Shown: positions 14,711 through 26,495 of the stretch, in pieces
Position numbering within the stretch: position 1 is the first letter of the stretch
Layout: every line of letters begins with the position of its first letter
The notes under the pieces: model-generated
The model's database searches: none
Told to the model about the DNA's origin: nothing
What the model saw: only the letters and a program-made list of their open reading frames with translations
Assembly (NCBI RefSeq): GCF_009674885.1
Contig: NZ_WKKA01000002.1
Coordinates: 62,001-126,000 of the forward strand
Reading direction: 5' to 3'
DNA from: Paracoccus sp. S-4012
GTDB lineage: Bacteria; Pseudomonadota; Alphaproteobacteria; Rhodobacterales; Rhodobacteraceae
DNA: 64,000 nucleotides
Translations under genes and position numbers: made by a program

Positions 14711-15142
14711 ATGCCCGACAACGACGTTACGCGTTTCACCATCGCGCAGGAGGGCGTCCTCGAGGAGGTCGAGGCGGAGCTTGAGGCGGGGAAGAAGCGG
14801 AGCCACTGGATGTGGTTCATCTTTCCGCAACTGGTCCAGCTCGGCCATTCGCCGACGGCCAGATATTTCGGCGTCGCCGACCTCGCCGAAGCGCGCCGCT
14901 ACCTCGCCGACCCGATCCTCGGCGACCGGCTGCGGCGGCATGTGAGGCTGGTGCTGCGGCACCAAGGCCGGACCGCGCGCGAGATCCTCGGCACCCCCGA
15001 CGACGCCAAGCTGCGCTCATGCCTGACGCTGTTCAAGGCGGCGGCGTCAGGGCCGGAGGACGCGCGGCTGTTCCAGGACGGGCTGGACCGGTTCTACGGC
15101 GGCGAGCCGGACCCGCGAACGACGCGGCTGCTGGAGGGGTAA
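14711..15142 (+). CDS. DUF1810 family protein
   Basis: 143-aa cytoplasmic protein of the DUF1810 (calpastatin-like) family. The family hallmark SHWMWFIFPQLVQLGHS lies near residue 31, followed by ARYFGVADLAEARRYLADPILGDRLRRHV and a terminal CLTLFKAAASG, FQDGLDRFYGG, DPRTTRLL. Function in bacteria is not established. Start ATG is preceded by GGGGAG. It is a single gene that converges on tRNA-Arg eight bases after its stop. Confidence 0.85.
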   Translation: MPDNDVTRFTIAQEGVLEEVEAELEAGKKRSHWMWFIFPQLVQLGHSPTARYFGVADLAEARRYLADPILGDRLRRHVRLVLRHQGRTAREILGTPDDAKLRSCLTLFKAAASGPEDARLFQDGLDRFYGGEPDPRTTRLLEG

Positions 15143-15150
15143 GGAGGGAC

Positions 15151-15227
15151 TGGCGCACCCGACAGGATTCGAACCTGTGACCTCTGCCTTCGGAGGGCAG
15201 CACTCTATCCAGCTGAGCTACGGGTGC
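15151..15227 (-). tRNA. tRNA-Arg (anticodon CCG)
   Basis: A complete 77-nt cloverleaf on the minus strand. The acceptor stem GCACCCG pairs with CGGGTGC, the D-arm is GCTCAGCTGGATAGAGT, and the anticodon stem CTGCC/GGCAG encloses loop CTCCGAA. The T-arm is ACAGG TTCGAAT CCTGT and the 3' CCA is encoded. The anticodon CCG reads the arginine codon CGG. Confidence 0.97.
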
Positions 15228-15268
15228 GTGCGGGCCTTCCTACACGCGCGTGGGGGATGCCGCAAGGC

Positions 15269-16476
<1,208 letters not shown>

Positions 16477-16480
<4 letters not shown>

Positions 16481-17070
16481 GGCGCAACCTCCGGCACCGG
16501 CGCGAGGCCGAGGCCGCCCAGCAGCGCGCCGAGGACCGTTCCGGCCAGCAGCAGCGTGCCCAGCATCGCAAGGCCCACGAAAAAGGGGTTCTGGAAACCA
16601 TGCAGCGCGGTGACGAGGCGCACCAGCAGCATGACGTAGACGGCGAAGGCCACGAGGGTCAGCACCGCGGCCACGAACGGGAACAGCAGCGTCAGGACGA
16701 GCTGCGCCGCTTGCAGCGCGACGATCACGGCCTCGATCCAAGCGATGACGAGGACCGCGTCGGCGAAGCTGCCGGTGCCGCCGAAGGCGCGGCCGACCAT
16801 CGTCACGAGCGCGGCGCCGAAAGCGGCGGCGGCGAACTGCATGGCCGCCAGCATCAGCGGCGCCTGCGACAGGATCGACATGGGTCCCGCCACCTCGATG
16901 GGGAACATCGCCTCCGCCGCCCAGGCAAGCAGGGTCGAGAGGGCCGCCATGAGGGCAAGCGCCATCCACCGCTCGCCCATCGTCAGCCCGAGGCCACGCA
17001 GAGCGGCGAGCGCCGCGTCGGGCGCCTTCAGCGACAGTTGCAGCAGTTGCCAGCCCTGCGCGAAGCTCAT
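16477..17070 (-). CDS. YIP1-like multi-spanning membrane protein (second copy)
   Basis: 197-aa inner-membrane protein with about five hydrophobic spans (ALALMAALSTLLAW, LMLAAMQFAAAAFGAALVT, AVLVIAWIEAVIVALQAA, VAAVLTLVAFAVYVMLLVRLV, FVGLAMLGTLLLAGTVLGALL), the layout of Yip1-domain proteins. The soluble N-terminus (SFAQGWQLLQLSLKAPDAALAAL) is typical of these proteins in alphaproteobacteria. It is coupled on both sides by ATGA overlaps (with the upstream membrane gene and sufS). Its position between sufD and sufS suggests co-expression with Fe-S assembly, but no function in that pathway is known. Confidence 0.7.
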
Positions 17071-17567
17071 GCGCGGACCGCGAGCGTCGAGAGGCCGGCA
17101 CCCCAGATGACGAGGAAGCCCAGGCCCGCGATCACATTGGTCAGCACCAGGGCCGGGCCAGGGCCGATCAGCCCCGCTGTGAGCCCCGTGAGCAGCATTG
17201 CCGGCGCCACGGCCAGCAGCGCCCAGAACAGCGCCAGGCGCGAATGGCGCGGCTCGATCCGCCACGGCGTCAGCCGGGCGGCAAGCGAAACGATCAGCGC
17301 GACCGTGTAGGCCAGGAGCGGCAGGATGAATATCACGCCCATCATCGCCCCGGCGATCCGCACGTCGAGCGGCACCGTGGGGTCCAGCGTCGCCGCCCGC
17401 GCGTGACCGGGCGCCTGCGCCAGCAGAAAGACCATCATCGCCGCCATCAGCAGCGCCAGCAGCGCTGGCTCGGTAAAGTCGGAGAGGCCCCGCACCACCC
17501 GGCGCGGGGCCACCCAGCTTTCCAGCACCCGCGGGACGATGCCGCGCCGGGCGGGGAGCGTCGTCAC
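17067..17567 (-). CDS. YIP1-like multi-spanning membrane protein (first copy)
   Basis: 166-aa membrane protein with four to five spans (ALLALLMAAMMVFLLAQA, IAGAMMGVIFILPLLAYTVALIVSLAAR, LALFWALLAVAPAMLLTGLTAGL, VLTNVIAGLGFLVIWGAGL). Similar topology and the short cytosolic head (VLESWVAPRRVVRGL) suggest it is a divergent partner of the following Yip1-like gene. GTG start at 17567 overlaps the sufD stop (GTGA), and its own stop overlaps the next ATG. A start this tightly coupled implies expression only as part of the suf operon. Function unknown. Confidence 0.65.
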   Translation of the reverse strand: MTTLPARRGIVPRVLESWVAPRRVVRGLSDFTEPALLALLMAAMMVFLLAQAPGHARAATLDPTVPLDVRIAGAMMGVIFILPLLAYTVALIVSLAARLTPWRIEPRHSRLALFWALLAVAPAMLLTGLTAGLIGPGPALVLTNVIAGLGFLVIWGAGLSTLAVRA

Positions 17568-18844
17568 GCCGCGCCCCCGTCGTTCAGGCCCTCGGTCAGG
17601 GCCTCGTCCAGCCGGTCGGCGACCTGCGTCCGCAGCGCCTCGTCCTCGATCTCCTCGAGCGCGGCGGCGAGGAACGAGAGCACCATCAGCACCACCGCCC
17701 GAGGCCGCGGCACGCCCCGCGAGCGCAGATAGAACAGCGCCGTCTCGTCCAGCGCGCCGGTGGTCGAGCCGTGGCTGCATTTCACGTCATCGGCGTGGAT
17801 CTCCAGCTCGGGCTTGGCGAGGAACTGGCTGCCGTCGTCCAGCAGCAGCGCCTGGCTGATCTGGTAGCCGTCGGTCTTCTGCGCGCCGGGCTTGACCAGG
17901 ATCTTGCCCTGGAAGACGCCGGTGGCGCCGCCCTGCAGGACCTTCTTGAAGACCTGCCGGCTCTCGCCGCGCAGCCCCGCATGGCTGATGAAGATCGTGT
18001 CGTCGTGATGGAAGCCCTTGTCGCGGCCGTAGCTCGCGCCCGCCACATGGACCACCGCGTCGTCGCCGGCCATCTCCACGACGGTCTCGCGCCGCATCAC
18101 GCGGCCGTCGAGCGCCAGCTCGAAGCTTTTCAGCGTGCCGCCCTCGGCCACGCGGGCGAAGAGGTGGCCGAGCGACAGCTCCGGCACGCCCGCCCGCTTG
18201 GCGGCGATCATGTGCAGGCGGCCGCCCTCGGCGATGTCGGCCTCGATCACCGCGTTCTGCCGTGCGCCGGCGATGCCGGTCTCGAGGATCGTCGCCTCGG
18301 CGCCCGGCTCGACGCGGATGACGTGGTGCCAGAGGGCATCCGCCGTCCCGTCGCTGCTGCGGTGCAGGATGTGGATCGGGCGCGAGACCTTGCCGGTGAC
18401 GTGGATCGCCAGCCCCTCGACCGCCGCCGCGGTGTTCAGCGCCGCGAAGGGGCGCGGCACCGGGATATGGGCGCGGCCTTCGAGGCTGCCGTAGAGCGAG
18501 GCGGCCCAAGGTGCCTCGGACAGCGGCGCGATCTCGACGCCGTCGAGTTCGAGCGCATCCGAGGCGGAAGCGTCGAAACGGCCGTCCACGAAGACCAGCT
18601 TCAGCCGATCCACCTCGGCAAACAGGATGCCGTCGCCCTCGGGCAGCGGGACGGCCGGAGCATCGGGGGCGAGGAACGCGTCGGGCCGCGTGAAGCGCCA
18701 GTATTCGTCGCGCCGGCCCGGGAGGCCCAGCGTCTCGACCCGCTCGCGCGCCGCCTCGCGGGCGGGGGTCAGAGCGTCCTGCGGCAGCGGGTCGGCCGCG
18801 CCGACCAGCACCGCGTCATTGGAAAGGAGAGCCTGATCCGCCAT
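17564..18844 (-). CDS. sufD: Fe-S cluster assembly scaffold protein SufD
   Basis: 426-aa SufD, partner of SufB in the SufBC2D scaffold on which [4Fe-4S] clusters are built in the cytoplasm. The conserved C-terminal beta-helix core is evident: FQGKILVKPGAQKTDGYQ, LLLDDGSQFLAKPELEIHADDVKCSHGSTTG, and FYLRSRGVPRPRAVVLMVLSFL. The His in CSHGSTTG corresponds to the conserved interface histidine of SufD. ATG directly follows the sufC stop (TGAATG). The N-terminal 180 residues are less conserved, as usual. Confidence 0.95.
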   Translation of the reverse strand: MADQALLSNDAVLVGAADPLPQDALTPAREAARERVETLGLPGRRDEYWRFTRPDAFLAPDAPAVPLPEGDGILFAEVDRLKLVFVDGRFDASASDALELDGVEIAPLSEAPWAASLYGSLEGRAHIPVPRPFAALNTAAAVEGLAIHVTGKVSRPIHILHRSSDGTADALWHHVIRVEPGAEATILETGIAGARQNAVIEADIAEGGRLHMIAAKRAGVPELSLGHLFARVAEGGTLKSFELALDGRVMRRETVVEMAGDDAVVHVAGASYGRDKGFHHDDTIFISHAGLRGESRQVFKKVLQGGATGVFQGKILVKPGAQKTDGYQISQALLLDDGSQFLAKPELEIHADDVKCSHGSTTGALDETALFYLRSRGVPRPRAVVLMVLSFLAAALEEIEDEALRTQVADRLDEALTEGLNDGGAA

Positions 18845-19597
<753 letters not shown>

Positions 19598-19608
19598 GTC
19601 TCGTCCTT

Positions 19609-20511
19609 TCAGTTGTCCGCCGCGGGCGCGCTTACGGTCGCGCGCCGGCCTTCGGCGGGTTCGATCAGGTGGTTGGCGTTCTTCGGCCCGACCTTCCAGG
19701 TGCGGGCAGTGACATATCCGGCAGCAGTGCGCCACGCCTCGAAGCCGGGCAGGTTCTGGTCCGTGACCTCGACCAGCATCAGCGGCCGGCAGCGGGCGAT
19801 GGTGTCGCGGAGGCCCAGCAGCACCTGCAGTTCCATCCCCTCGACGTCGATCTTGACCAGGTCGGCGCGCTCGCCGGCCAGCAGGTCGTCGCCCGCATGG
19901 ACCGAGAAGCGCCCCGCCCCATCCTCGCGCCTGCGCATCTTGCTCGCGCCGAGATTGCGGTCGTGGCGGCGGATGGCGAAGCCGCTGTCGCTGCGGTCGG
20001 CGAGGCCGACACCCAGCAGATCGGTGCAGATGCGCCCCGTGAGCCCGTTCATCACCACATTGGCCAGCAGCGGCGCGGTGGCGAGGGGGTTCGGCTCGAT
20101 GACCACCACGCGGGCGGCGTTCATGCGGGCGGCGAACCAGACCGCGTGGTTGCCGATATTGGCGCCGATGTCGATGACATGCGCGCCGGAGGGCAGGCGA
20201 CGGCCGAGTTCGGCCAGTTCCTCGGCCTCGTAGAAGCGGCCCCGACGCAACGCGTTCTGGATCGGGTCGCGGCGGTAGTTCAGCGCGAAGGTCAGCCCGC
20301 CCCAATGCACCAGCTCGAAGGGCGGGAAGGCTACGGGCCTGCCGTCGGCCAGCGCCGCAAGGGCGGCCGCGGTGTCGAAATAACCGGGGCCGACCGCCTC
20401 GGGCGCGGGCAGCGCCACCGCCGCGGTGTCGCGAAGAACCGCCGCCGTCATGCCGCCACCGCGGGCATCAGCCTCTGCGCCTCCATTCCGAACCCCATTG
20501 GTCGTTCCCAA
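19609..20511 (-). CDS. FkbM-family SAM-dependent methyltransferase
   Basis: 300 aa. The FkbM Rossmann methyltransferase domain occupies about residues 100-280: SAM motif HVIDIGANIGNHAVWFAA, motif II VVVIEPNP, and the FkbM-type ADLVKIDVEGMELQVLLG. FkbM enzymes O-methylate sugars, lipids or secondary metabolites. The N-terminal 90 residues are variable. ATG at 20511 has GGGAA upstream; an ATG at 20451 is the alternative. It sits inside the suf operon between the 108-aa unknown and sufC, on the same strand with short gaps. No methylation step is known in SUF assembly, so this looks like a recruited gene. Confidence 0.85.
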   Translation of the reverse strand: MGTTNGVRNGGAEADARGGGMTAAVLRDTAAVALPAPEAVGPGYFDTAAALAALADGRPVAFPPFELVHWGGLTFALNYRRDPIQNALRRGRFYEAEELAELGRRLPSGAHVIDIGANIGNHAVWFAARMNAARVVVIEPNPLATAPLLANVVMNGLTGRICTDLLGVGLADRSDSGFAIRRHDRNLGASKMRRREDGAGRFSVHAGDDLLAGERADLVKIDVEGMELQVLLGLRDTIARCRPLMLVEVTDQNLPGFEAWRTAAGYVTARTWKVGPKNANHLIEPAEGRRATVSAPAADN

Positions 20512-20546
20512 TCCACCGCAACCCTCGAGGGCGCATCAGCGCCCGC

Positions 20547-20869
20547 TCACGCGAGGACGAGCGCGTCCACCACCTTGCGCACGAAGGGCGCCATGCCGTC
20601 CGGGCCGGAGGTGCGATCCTTTAGGTGGATCGTCAGATCCGGCCGCCGCGCGGCGATGACGCCGACCAGCTCGCCGCGCGCCGTGTCGTCGAGGCCCGCG
20701 CCCATAACGACGCAGGCGATCCGCGGCTCGGCCTCGAGCTGGCGGATCACCTCGGCCCGGTCATGCGCGCCCAGCCACTCGACCTGCATGTCGCTCAACT
20801 GCCGGGCGATGTCACCGACGACGCCCGGAAGCTTGCCGACCAGCAGCACGACGGGCTTGCCGGGGCTGG

Positions 20870-20873
<4 letters not shown>
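20547..20873 (-). CDS. Small uncharacterised protein of the suf operon (receiver-like fold?)
   Basis: 108 aa. Alternating hydrophobic strands and helices ([83 protein letters not shown]) suggest a small alpha/beta flavodoxin- or receiver-like domain. The phospho-acceptor Asp of true response regulators is not evident, so it would be a pseudo-receiver. The start overlaps the sufB stop by ATGA, indicating stable co-translation with SufB. I recall uncharacterised small genes at this position in related suf operons but cannot verify that. Function unknown. Confidence 0.7.
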
Positions 20874-22408
<1,535 letters not shown>

Positions 22409-22410
22409 TC

Positions 22411-23478
22411 TCACCCTCCTGCCGGGCGGTCCCGGCCATCGCGTCGTGCTCGCCACCTGTCATGCGCGGCAAGCCACGCGGCGGCGAAGCGGTCAAGCTC
22501 CTCGGCGGTCGTGCCGGCACCGAAGGACACGCGGATCGCGCATGTCGCATCGGCATCACTCACGCCCATGGCACGCAGAACACCGCTCGGCCGGGCCTTC
22601 CCGGACGAGCAGGCCGAGCCCGCCGAAACCGCGAAACCGGCAAGGTCCATCTGCATCACCTGCGTCTCGCCCGGCCAGCCCGGCGTCACGACAGAGAGCG
22701 TTCCGGGCAGCCGCCGTGTCTCGCTGCCGGGATATGTAGTGGTTCCGGCCCCGGCTTCCAGAGCCCTTTGCAGGCGATCGCGCATTTCCGACAATTTTTC
22801 TGGGATTCCTGCCGCAATCTCGCGCTGCGCGGCCTCGGCCGCGGCGGCAAAGCCCGCGATGCCGATCAGGTTCTCGGTCCCGGCGCGCCGCCCGCGCTCC
22901 TGCCCGCCACCCCTGATTCGCGCCTCGACCTCGGTGCCGGGGCGCAGGATCAGCGCGCCGACCCCCTTCGGCCCGCCGAGCTTGTGGGCCGAGACGAACC
23001 CCGCCTCGATCCCCGACCAGTCGAAGGCGAAGGGGATCTTGCCGAACCCCTGCGTGAGATCGGCAACCGCCAGCCCCGCGGGGAGGTCCTGCAGCACACC
23101 CGTCTCGCCATTCGCCAGTTGCAGCGTGGCGCGGTGCGGGTCCGCGACCGTGACGCGCCCATCCGCGGCCACGGGCAGCGAGGGCTCGCACCAGGCCAGC
23201 ACCGCGTCATGCTCCACCGCGGCGCAGGCCAGCCCGCGGCCCTGCATCGCAAGCGCCGCCGCCTCGGTCGCGCCGGAGGTGAAGACCAGCTCCGCCGAAT
23301 CCGCGCCGAGCGCGCTCAGGATCGCCTCGCGCGCCCGCTCGAGCGCCATCTTCGCCGCCCGCCCCTCGGCATGAACCGAGGACGGGTTGCCCGGCAGCTC
23401 GCCCGCCTCCGCCATCGCCGCCCGTGCCTCGGGCCTGAGCGGCGCGGTGGCGTTCCAGTCGAGATAGACCCGGCTCAT
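22411..23478 (-). CDS. Cysteine desulfurase, NifS/IscS type
   Basis: 355-aa PLP-dependent group I cysteine desulfurase. The PLP lysine is in [15 protein letters not shown], preceded by the aspartate region [13 protein letters not shown]. The catalytic cysteine lies in the longer loop [15 protein letters not shown] that distinguishes NifS/IscS from SufS. The N-terminus [19 protein letters not shown] is typical. It is somewhat short for IscS (about 400 aa). It is coupled to coaBC by an ATGA overlap and precedes sufB, so the operon carries two desulfurases, this one and sufS. It may supply sulfur for tRNA thiolation or cofactors as well as Fe-S clusters. Confidence 0.9.
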   Translation of the reverse strand: MSRVYLDWNATAPLRPEARAAMAEAGELPGNPSSVHAEGRAAKMALERAREAILSALGADSAELVFTSGATEAAALAMQGRGLACAAVEHDAVLAWCEPSLPVAADGRVTVADPHRATLQLANGETGVLQDLPAGLAVADLTQGFGKIPFAFDWSGIEAGFVSAHKLGGPKGVGALILRPGTEVEARIRGGGQERGRRAGTENLIGIAGFAAAAEAAQREIAAGIPEKLSEMRDRLQRALEAGAGTTTYPGSETRRLPGTLSVVTPGWPGETQVMQMDLAGFAVSAGSACSSGKARPSGVLRAMGVSDADATCAIRVSFGAGTTAEELDRFAAAWLAAHDRWRARRDGRDRPAGG

Positions 23479-24713
23479 GTCGCCTCCAGCGCGGCCGCGA
23501 TCCGCTCCGCCAGCCGCCGCGCGACCGCGTCCTTGCCCATCCGCGGCCATTCCTCAGCCCCGCTGTCGGTGATCAGCGTGACCGCGTTCTCGGCCCCGCC
23601 CATGATCCCGGTGCCGGGCGAGACGTCATTCGCCAAGATCCAGTCGCACCCCTTGCGCGCCCGCTTGGCGGTGGCATGGGCGACGACATCATCCGTCTCG
23701 GCCGCGAAACCCACGACCAGCCGCGGGCGGTCCGACCCCAGCCCGCTCACCCAGCGGAGAATATCAGGGTTCTCGCCCAGTTCGAGCGTCGGAGGCCGAC
23801 CCGAGCCGTCCTTCTTCACCTTGCCCCCGGCACGGTTCAGCACCTTCCAGTCCGCCACCGCCGCCGCCATCACCGCGACATCGGCCGGCAGCGCCGCCTC
23901 GACCGCGGCGCGCATCTCGTCGGCCGTCTCGACCGGCACCACCTCGACGCCCTTGGGCGGCGGCACCGTCGCAGGGCCGGTGACGAACACCACCCGCGCC
24001 CCCTGATCGCGCAGCGCCGCGGCAATCGCCGCGCCCTGCGCGCCCGAGCTGCGATTGGCGATGTAGCGCACCGGGTCGATCGGCTCATGCGTCGGCCCGG
24101 AGGTGACGACGACGCGCCGCCCCGTAAGCCGCCCCGGCCCCGGCAGCGAGGCCGTGCCCGCGATCCGCGGCTGCCCTCCCAGCGCCTCGCGGATCGCGCC
24201 AAGGATCGCCGGGGGTTCCGACATCCGCCCCGACCCGAACTCGCCGCAGGCCATGTCGCCCTCGTCCGGCCCGACGAACAGCACGCCGTCCTGCGCCAGG
24301 GTCGCAAGGTTCCGCTGCGTCGCAGGATGATGCCACATCCGCACGTTCATCGCCGGGGCGACCAGCACCCGCTTGTCGGTGGCCAGCAGCAGCGTCGAGG
24401 CGAGATCATCCGCCAGCCCGGCCGCCATCTTCGCCAGCAGGTCCGCCGTCGCGGGTGCGACCACGACCAGATCGGCGTTCCGCGACAGCTGGATATGCCC
24501 GATCTCCGCCTCGCGGCCGACGTCGAACAGCGCCTCGTTGACCGGCGCCCCGGCCAGCGCCGAGAGCGTCAGCGGCGTCACGAATTCCGCCCCCGCGGCG
24601 GTCAGCACCGGGCTGACCTCGGCCCCCGCGCCGCGGATCAGCCGGATCAGTTCCGGGATCTTGAAGGCGGCAATCCCGCCGCCGACGATCAGAAGGATGC
24701 GTCTGCCCTGCAT
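23475..24713 (-). CDS. coaBC: Bifunctional phosphopantothenoylcysteine decarboxylase / phosphopantothenate-cysteine ligase
   Basis: 412-aa fusion catalysing two consecutive steps of coenzyme A synthesis. CoaC domain (residues 1-190): the flavin-binding GGGIAAFK, the active-site His in IGHIQLSRNADLVVVAPATA, the substrate motif APAMNVRMWHHPATQRN and the reactive Cys in MACGEFGSGRM. CoaB domain (from about 200): VVVTSGPTHEPIDPVRYIANRSSG and MAAAVADWKV, with Lys-containing VKKDG. It is the first gene of the long suf operon here; its stop overlaps the desulfurase ATG. Its Shine-Dalgarno is weak. CoaBC is not normally tied to Fe-S assembly, so the arrangement is noteworthy. Confidence 0.95.
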   Translation of the reverse strand: MQGRRILLIVGGGIAAFKIPELIRLIRGAGAEVSPVLTAAGAEFVTPLTLSALAGAPVNEALFDVGREAEIGHIQLSRNADLVVVAPATADLLAKMAAGLADDLASTLLLATDKRVLVAPAMNVRMWHHPATQRNLATLAQDGVLFVGPDEGDMACGEFGSGRMSEPPAILGAIREALGGQPRIAGTASLPGPGRLTGRRVVVTSGPTHEPIDPVRYIANRSSGAQGAAIAAALRDQGARVVFVTGPATVPPPKGVEVVPVETADEMRAAVEAALPADVAVMAAAVADWKVLNRAGGKVKKDGSGRPPTLELGENPDILRWVSGLGSDRPRLVVGFAAETDDVVAHATAKRARKGCDWILANDVSPGTGIMGGAENAVTLITDSGAEEWPRMGKDAVARRLAERIAAALEAT

Positions 24714-24773
24714 GGTCTCGCGCGTTGGTGCTCGCGCGGACCCTAAGCCGCGACGGCCGCGCGGGCAAGCAAG

Positions 24774-24797
24774 CCGAATTTTCGTACGAAAATTCGG
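24774..24797. promoter_or_regulatory. Perfect 24-bp palindrome A, TTCGTACGAA core
   Basis: CCGAATTTTCGT (24774-24785) is followed directly by its exact reverse complement (24786-24797). It lies in the spacer of divergent coaBC and comM, 61 bases from the coaBC start. A terminator role is unlikely between divergent genes. A dimeric operator, a hairpin in the 5' UTR, or a dispersed palindromic repeat are the options. Confidence 0.85.
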
Positions 24798-24799
24798 AA

Positions 24800-24823
24800 A
24801 CGATCCTTCGTACGAAGGATCGT
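24800..24823. promoter_or_regulatory. Perfect 24-bp palindrome B, TTCGTACGAA core
   Basis: ACGATCCTTCGT (24800-24811) plus its exact reverse complement (24812-24823). It shares the TTCGTACGAA core with palindrome A but has different outer arms. Only two bases separate the pair, and the centres are 26 bases apart (about 2.5 helical turns). Identical cores with independently matched arms argue for selection on the core and on symmetry. Confidence 0.85.
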
Positions 24824-24836
24824 AGCCGCGGCCGCG

Positions 24837-24851
24837 TTAACGCGTTCTTAA
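24837..24851. promoter_or_regulatory. CtrA binding box TTAA-N7-TTAA upstream of comM
   Basis: TTAA (24837-24840), seven bases CGCGTTC, then TTAA (24848-24851) is an exact match to the established alphaproteobacterial CtrA full site. It ends 36 bases before the comM ATG. In Rhodobacterales, CtrA controls motility and gene-transfer-agent functions, including DNA-uptake (com) genes needed by recipients, so activation of comM by CtrA is the expected reading. Confidence 0.75.
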
Positions 24852-24887
24852 CCCGTTCCTGCGAGCGTCGCCGCGGGGGACAAGAAC

Positions 24888-26405
24888 ATGGTGGCCATCG
24901 CCTATTCCGTCGCCTTCGAGGGCGTCGAGGCGCGCCTGGTGGAGGTGCAATGCTCGGTGGCGCCGGGCCTGCCGAGCTTTGCGGTTGTGGGCCTGCCCGA
25001 CAAGGCCGTCAGCGAGGCGCGCGAGCGGGTGCGCGCGGCCTTCGGCGCCCTCGCCGTGGCGCTGCCCTCGAAGCGCGTGACGGTGAACCTCTCGCCGGCC
25101 GACCTGCCGAAGGAAGGCTCGCATTTCGACCTGCCGATCGCGCTCGCGGTCCTCGCCGCGCTCGAGATCATCCCGGCCGAGGAGCTGGAGCGCGTGGTTT
25201 CGCTGGGCGAACTGGCGCTCGACGGCCGGCTGGTGGCGGTGAACGGCGCCCTGCCTGCCGCGATGGCCGCGGCCGAGGACGAGCGCGCGCTCCTCTGCCC
25301 CCGGACCTGCGGCCCGGAAGCCGCCTGGGTCGCGTCGGTCCCGGTCTTCGCACCCGCGCATCTGCGCGAGGCGATCGACCACCTGACCGGCCGGGCGCCC
25401 CTGGCCACCGCCGCACCCGGCGAAGTCCCTGCCCCCGCCGCCACGCGCGACCTCGCCGAGGTCCGCGGCCAGGAACGTGCCCGGCGCGCGATCGAGATCG
25501 CCGCCGCCGGCCGCCATCACCTGCTGATGGTGGGCCCTCCCGGCGCCGGCAAGTCCATGCTCGCCGCCTGTCTGCCCGGCCTGATGCCGGTCCTTTCCCC
25601 GGCCGAAGCGCTCGAAACCTCGATGATCCATTCGCTCGCCGGCACGCTGGAGGAGGGCGGCATCTCACGCACCGCACCCTTCCGCGAGCCGCACCACACC
25701 GCCTCGATGGCCGCCATCGTCGGCGGCGGCCGGGGCGCCAAGCCGGGCGAGATCAGCCTCGCCCACAACGGCGTCCTCTTCCTCGACGAACTGCCGGAGT
25801 TTGCGCGCCCGGTGCTGGAGACCCTCCGGCAGCCCATTGAATCGGGCGAAGTGGTCGTGGCGCGCGCCAACGCCCATATCCGCTATCCCTGCCGCTTCCT
25901 GCTGATCGCCGCCGCAAACCCCTGCCGCTGCGGCCACCTCGCCGACCCGGCCCGCGCCTGCAGCAAGGCGCCCCTGTGTGGCGCCGACTACCTCGCGCGC
26001 ATCTCCGGCCCGCTGATGGACCGCTTCGACCTGCGCATCGAGGTGCCTGCCGTGACGCTCGACGACCTCGCGCTGCCGGCCTCGGCGGCCGAGCCCAGCG
26101 CCACGGTGGCCGCCCGCGTCACCGCGGCGCGCGAGGTGCAGACCCACCGATTCGCGAGCCACGGCGGCGTGCGCGTCAACGCCGACGCGTCCGGCGCGCT
26201 GCTCGAGCAGATCGCGCCGCTCGATGCCGAATGCCGCGACCTCGTCCGCCGGGCGGCCGACCGCCTCGGCCTCACCGCCCGCGGCTACCACCGCGTGCTG
26301 CGCACCGCCCGCACCATCGCCGACCTCGACGGCGCGACGAACATCAGCAAGCAGCACCTGGCGGAGGCGATCAGCTACCGGCTGCCCTTCGTGCCCGGGG
26401 GATGA
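24888..26405 (+). CDS. comM: ComM/YifB AAA+ ATPase (Mg-chelatase-like branch-migration helicase)
   Basis: 505 aa. The N-terminal ChlI-like domain (about 1-180; SFAVVGLPDKAVSEARERVRAAF) is followed by the AAA+ Mg-chelatase-like domain with Walker A VGPPGAGKS near residue 220, Walker B GVLFLDELPEF and zinc-like cysteines in NPCRCGHLADPARACSKAPLC. A C-terminal helical domain (RGYHRVLRTARTIADLDG) completes the family architecture. ComM promotes branch migration of recombining DNA during natural transformation and gene-transfer-agent uptake. The start follows GGGGGACAAGAAC. The CtrA box upstream fits regulation with the competence/GTA regulon. Confidence 0.95.
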   Translation: MVAIAYSVAFEGVEARLVEVQCSVAPGLPSFAVVGLPDKAVSEARERVRAAFGALAVALPSKRVTVNLSPADLPKEGSHFDLPIALAVLAALEIIPAEELERVVSLGELALDGRLVAVNGALPAAMAAAEDERALLCPRTCGPEAAWVASVPVFAPAHLREAIDHLTGRAPLATAAPGEVPAPAATRDLAEVRGQERARRAIEIAAAGRHHLLMVGPPGAGKSMLAACLPGLMPVLSPAEALETSMIHSLAGTLEEGGISRTAPFREPHHTASMAAIVGGGRGAKPGEISLAHNGVLFLDELPEFARPVLETLRQPIESGEVVVARANAHIRYPCRFLLIAAANPCRCGHLADPARACSKAPLCGADYLARISGPLMDRFDLRIEVPAVTLDDLALPASAAEPSATVAARVTAAREVQTHRFASHGGVRVNADASGALLEQIAPLDAECRDLVRRAADRLGLTARGYHRVLRTARTIADLDGATNISKQHLAEAISYRLPFVPGG

Positions 26406-26495
26406 TGTTCAGTGGACTGCCACTGGCAAACGAGCGTCACGAGCCGGGCACACCGGTAGACGGGCGCAGGCTCGCGCAATGCAGCGAAGGTGGTT

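Noticed and set aside
15151..15227. tRNA-Arg as an integration site for a mobile island
   Set aside because: No integrase gene, no direct repeat of the tRNA 3' end seen nearby, and the flanking genes show no composition break.
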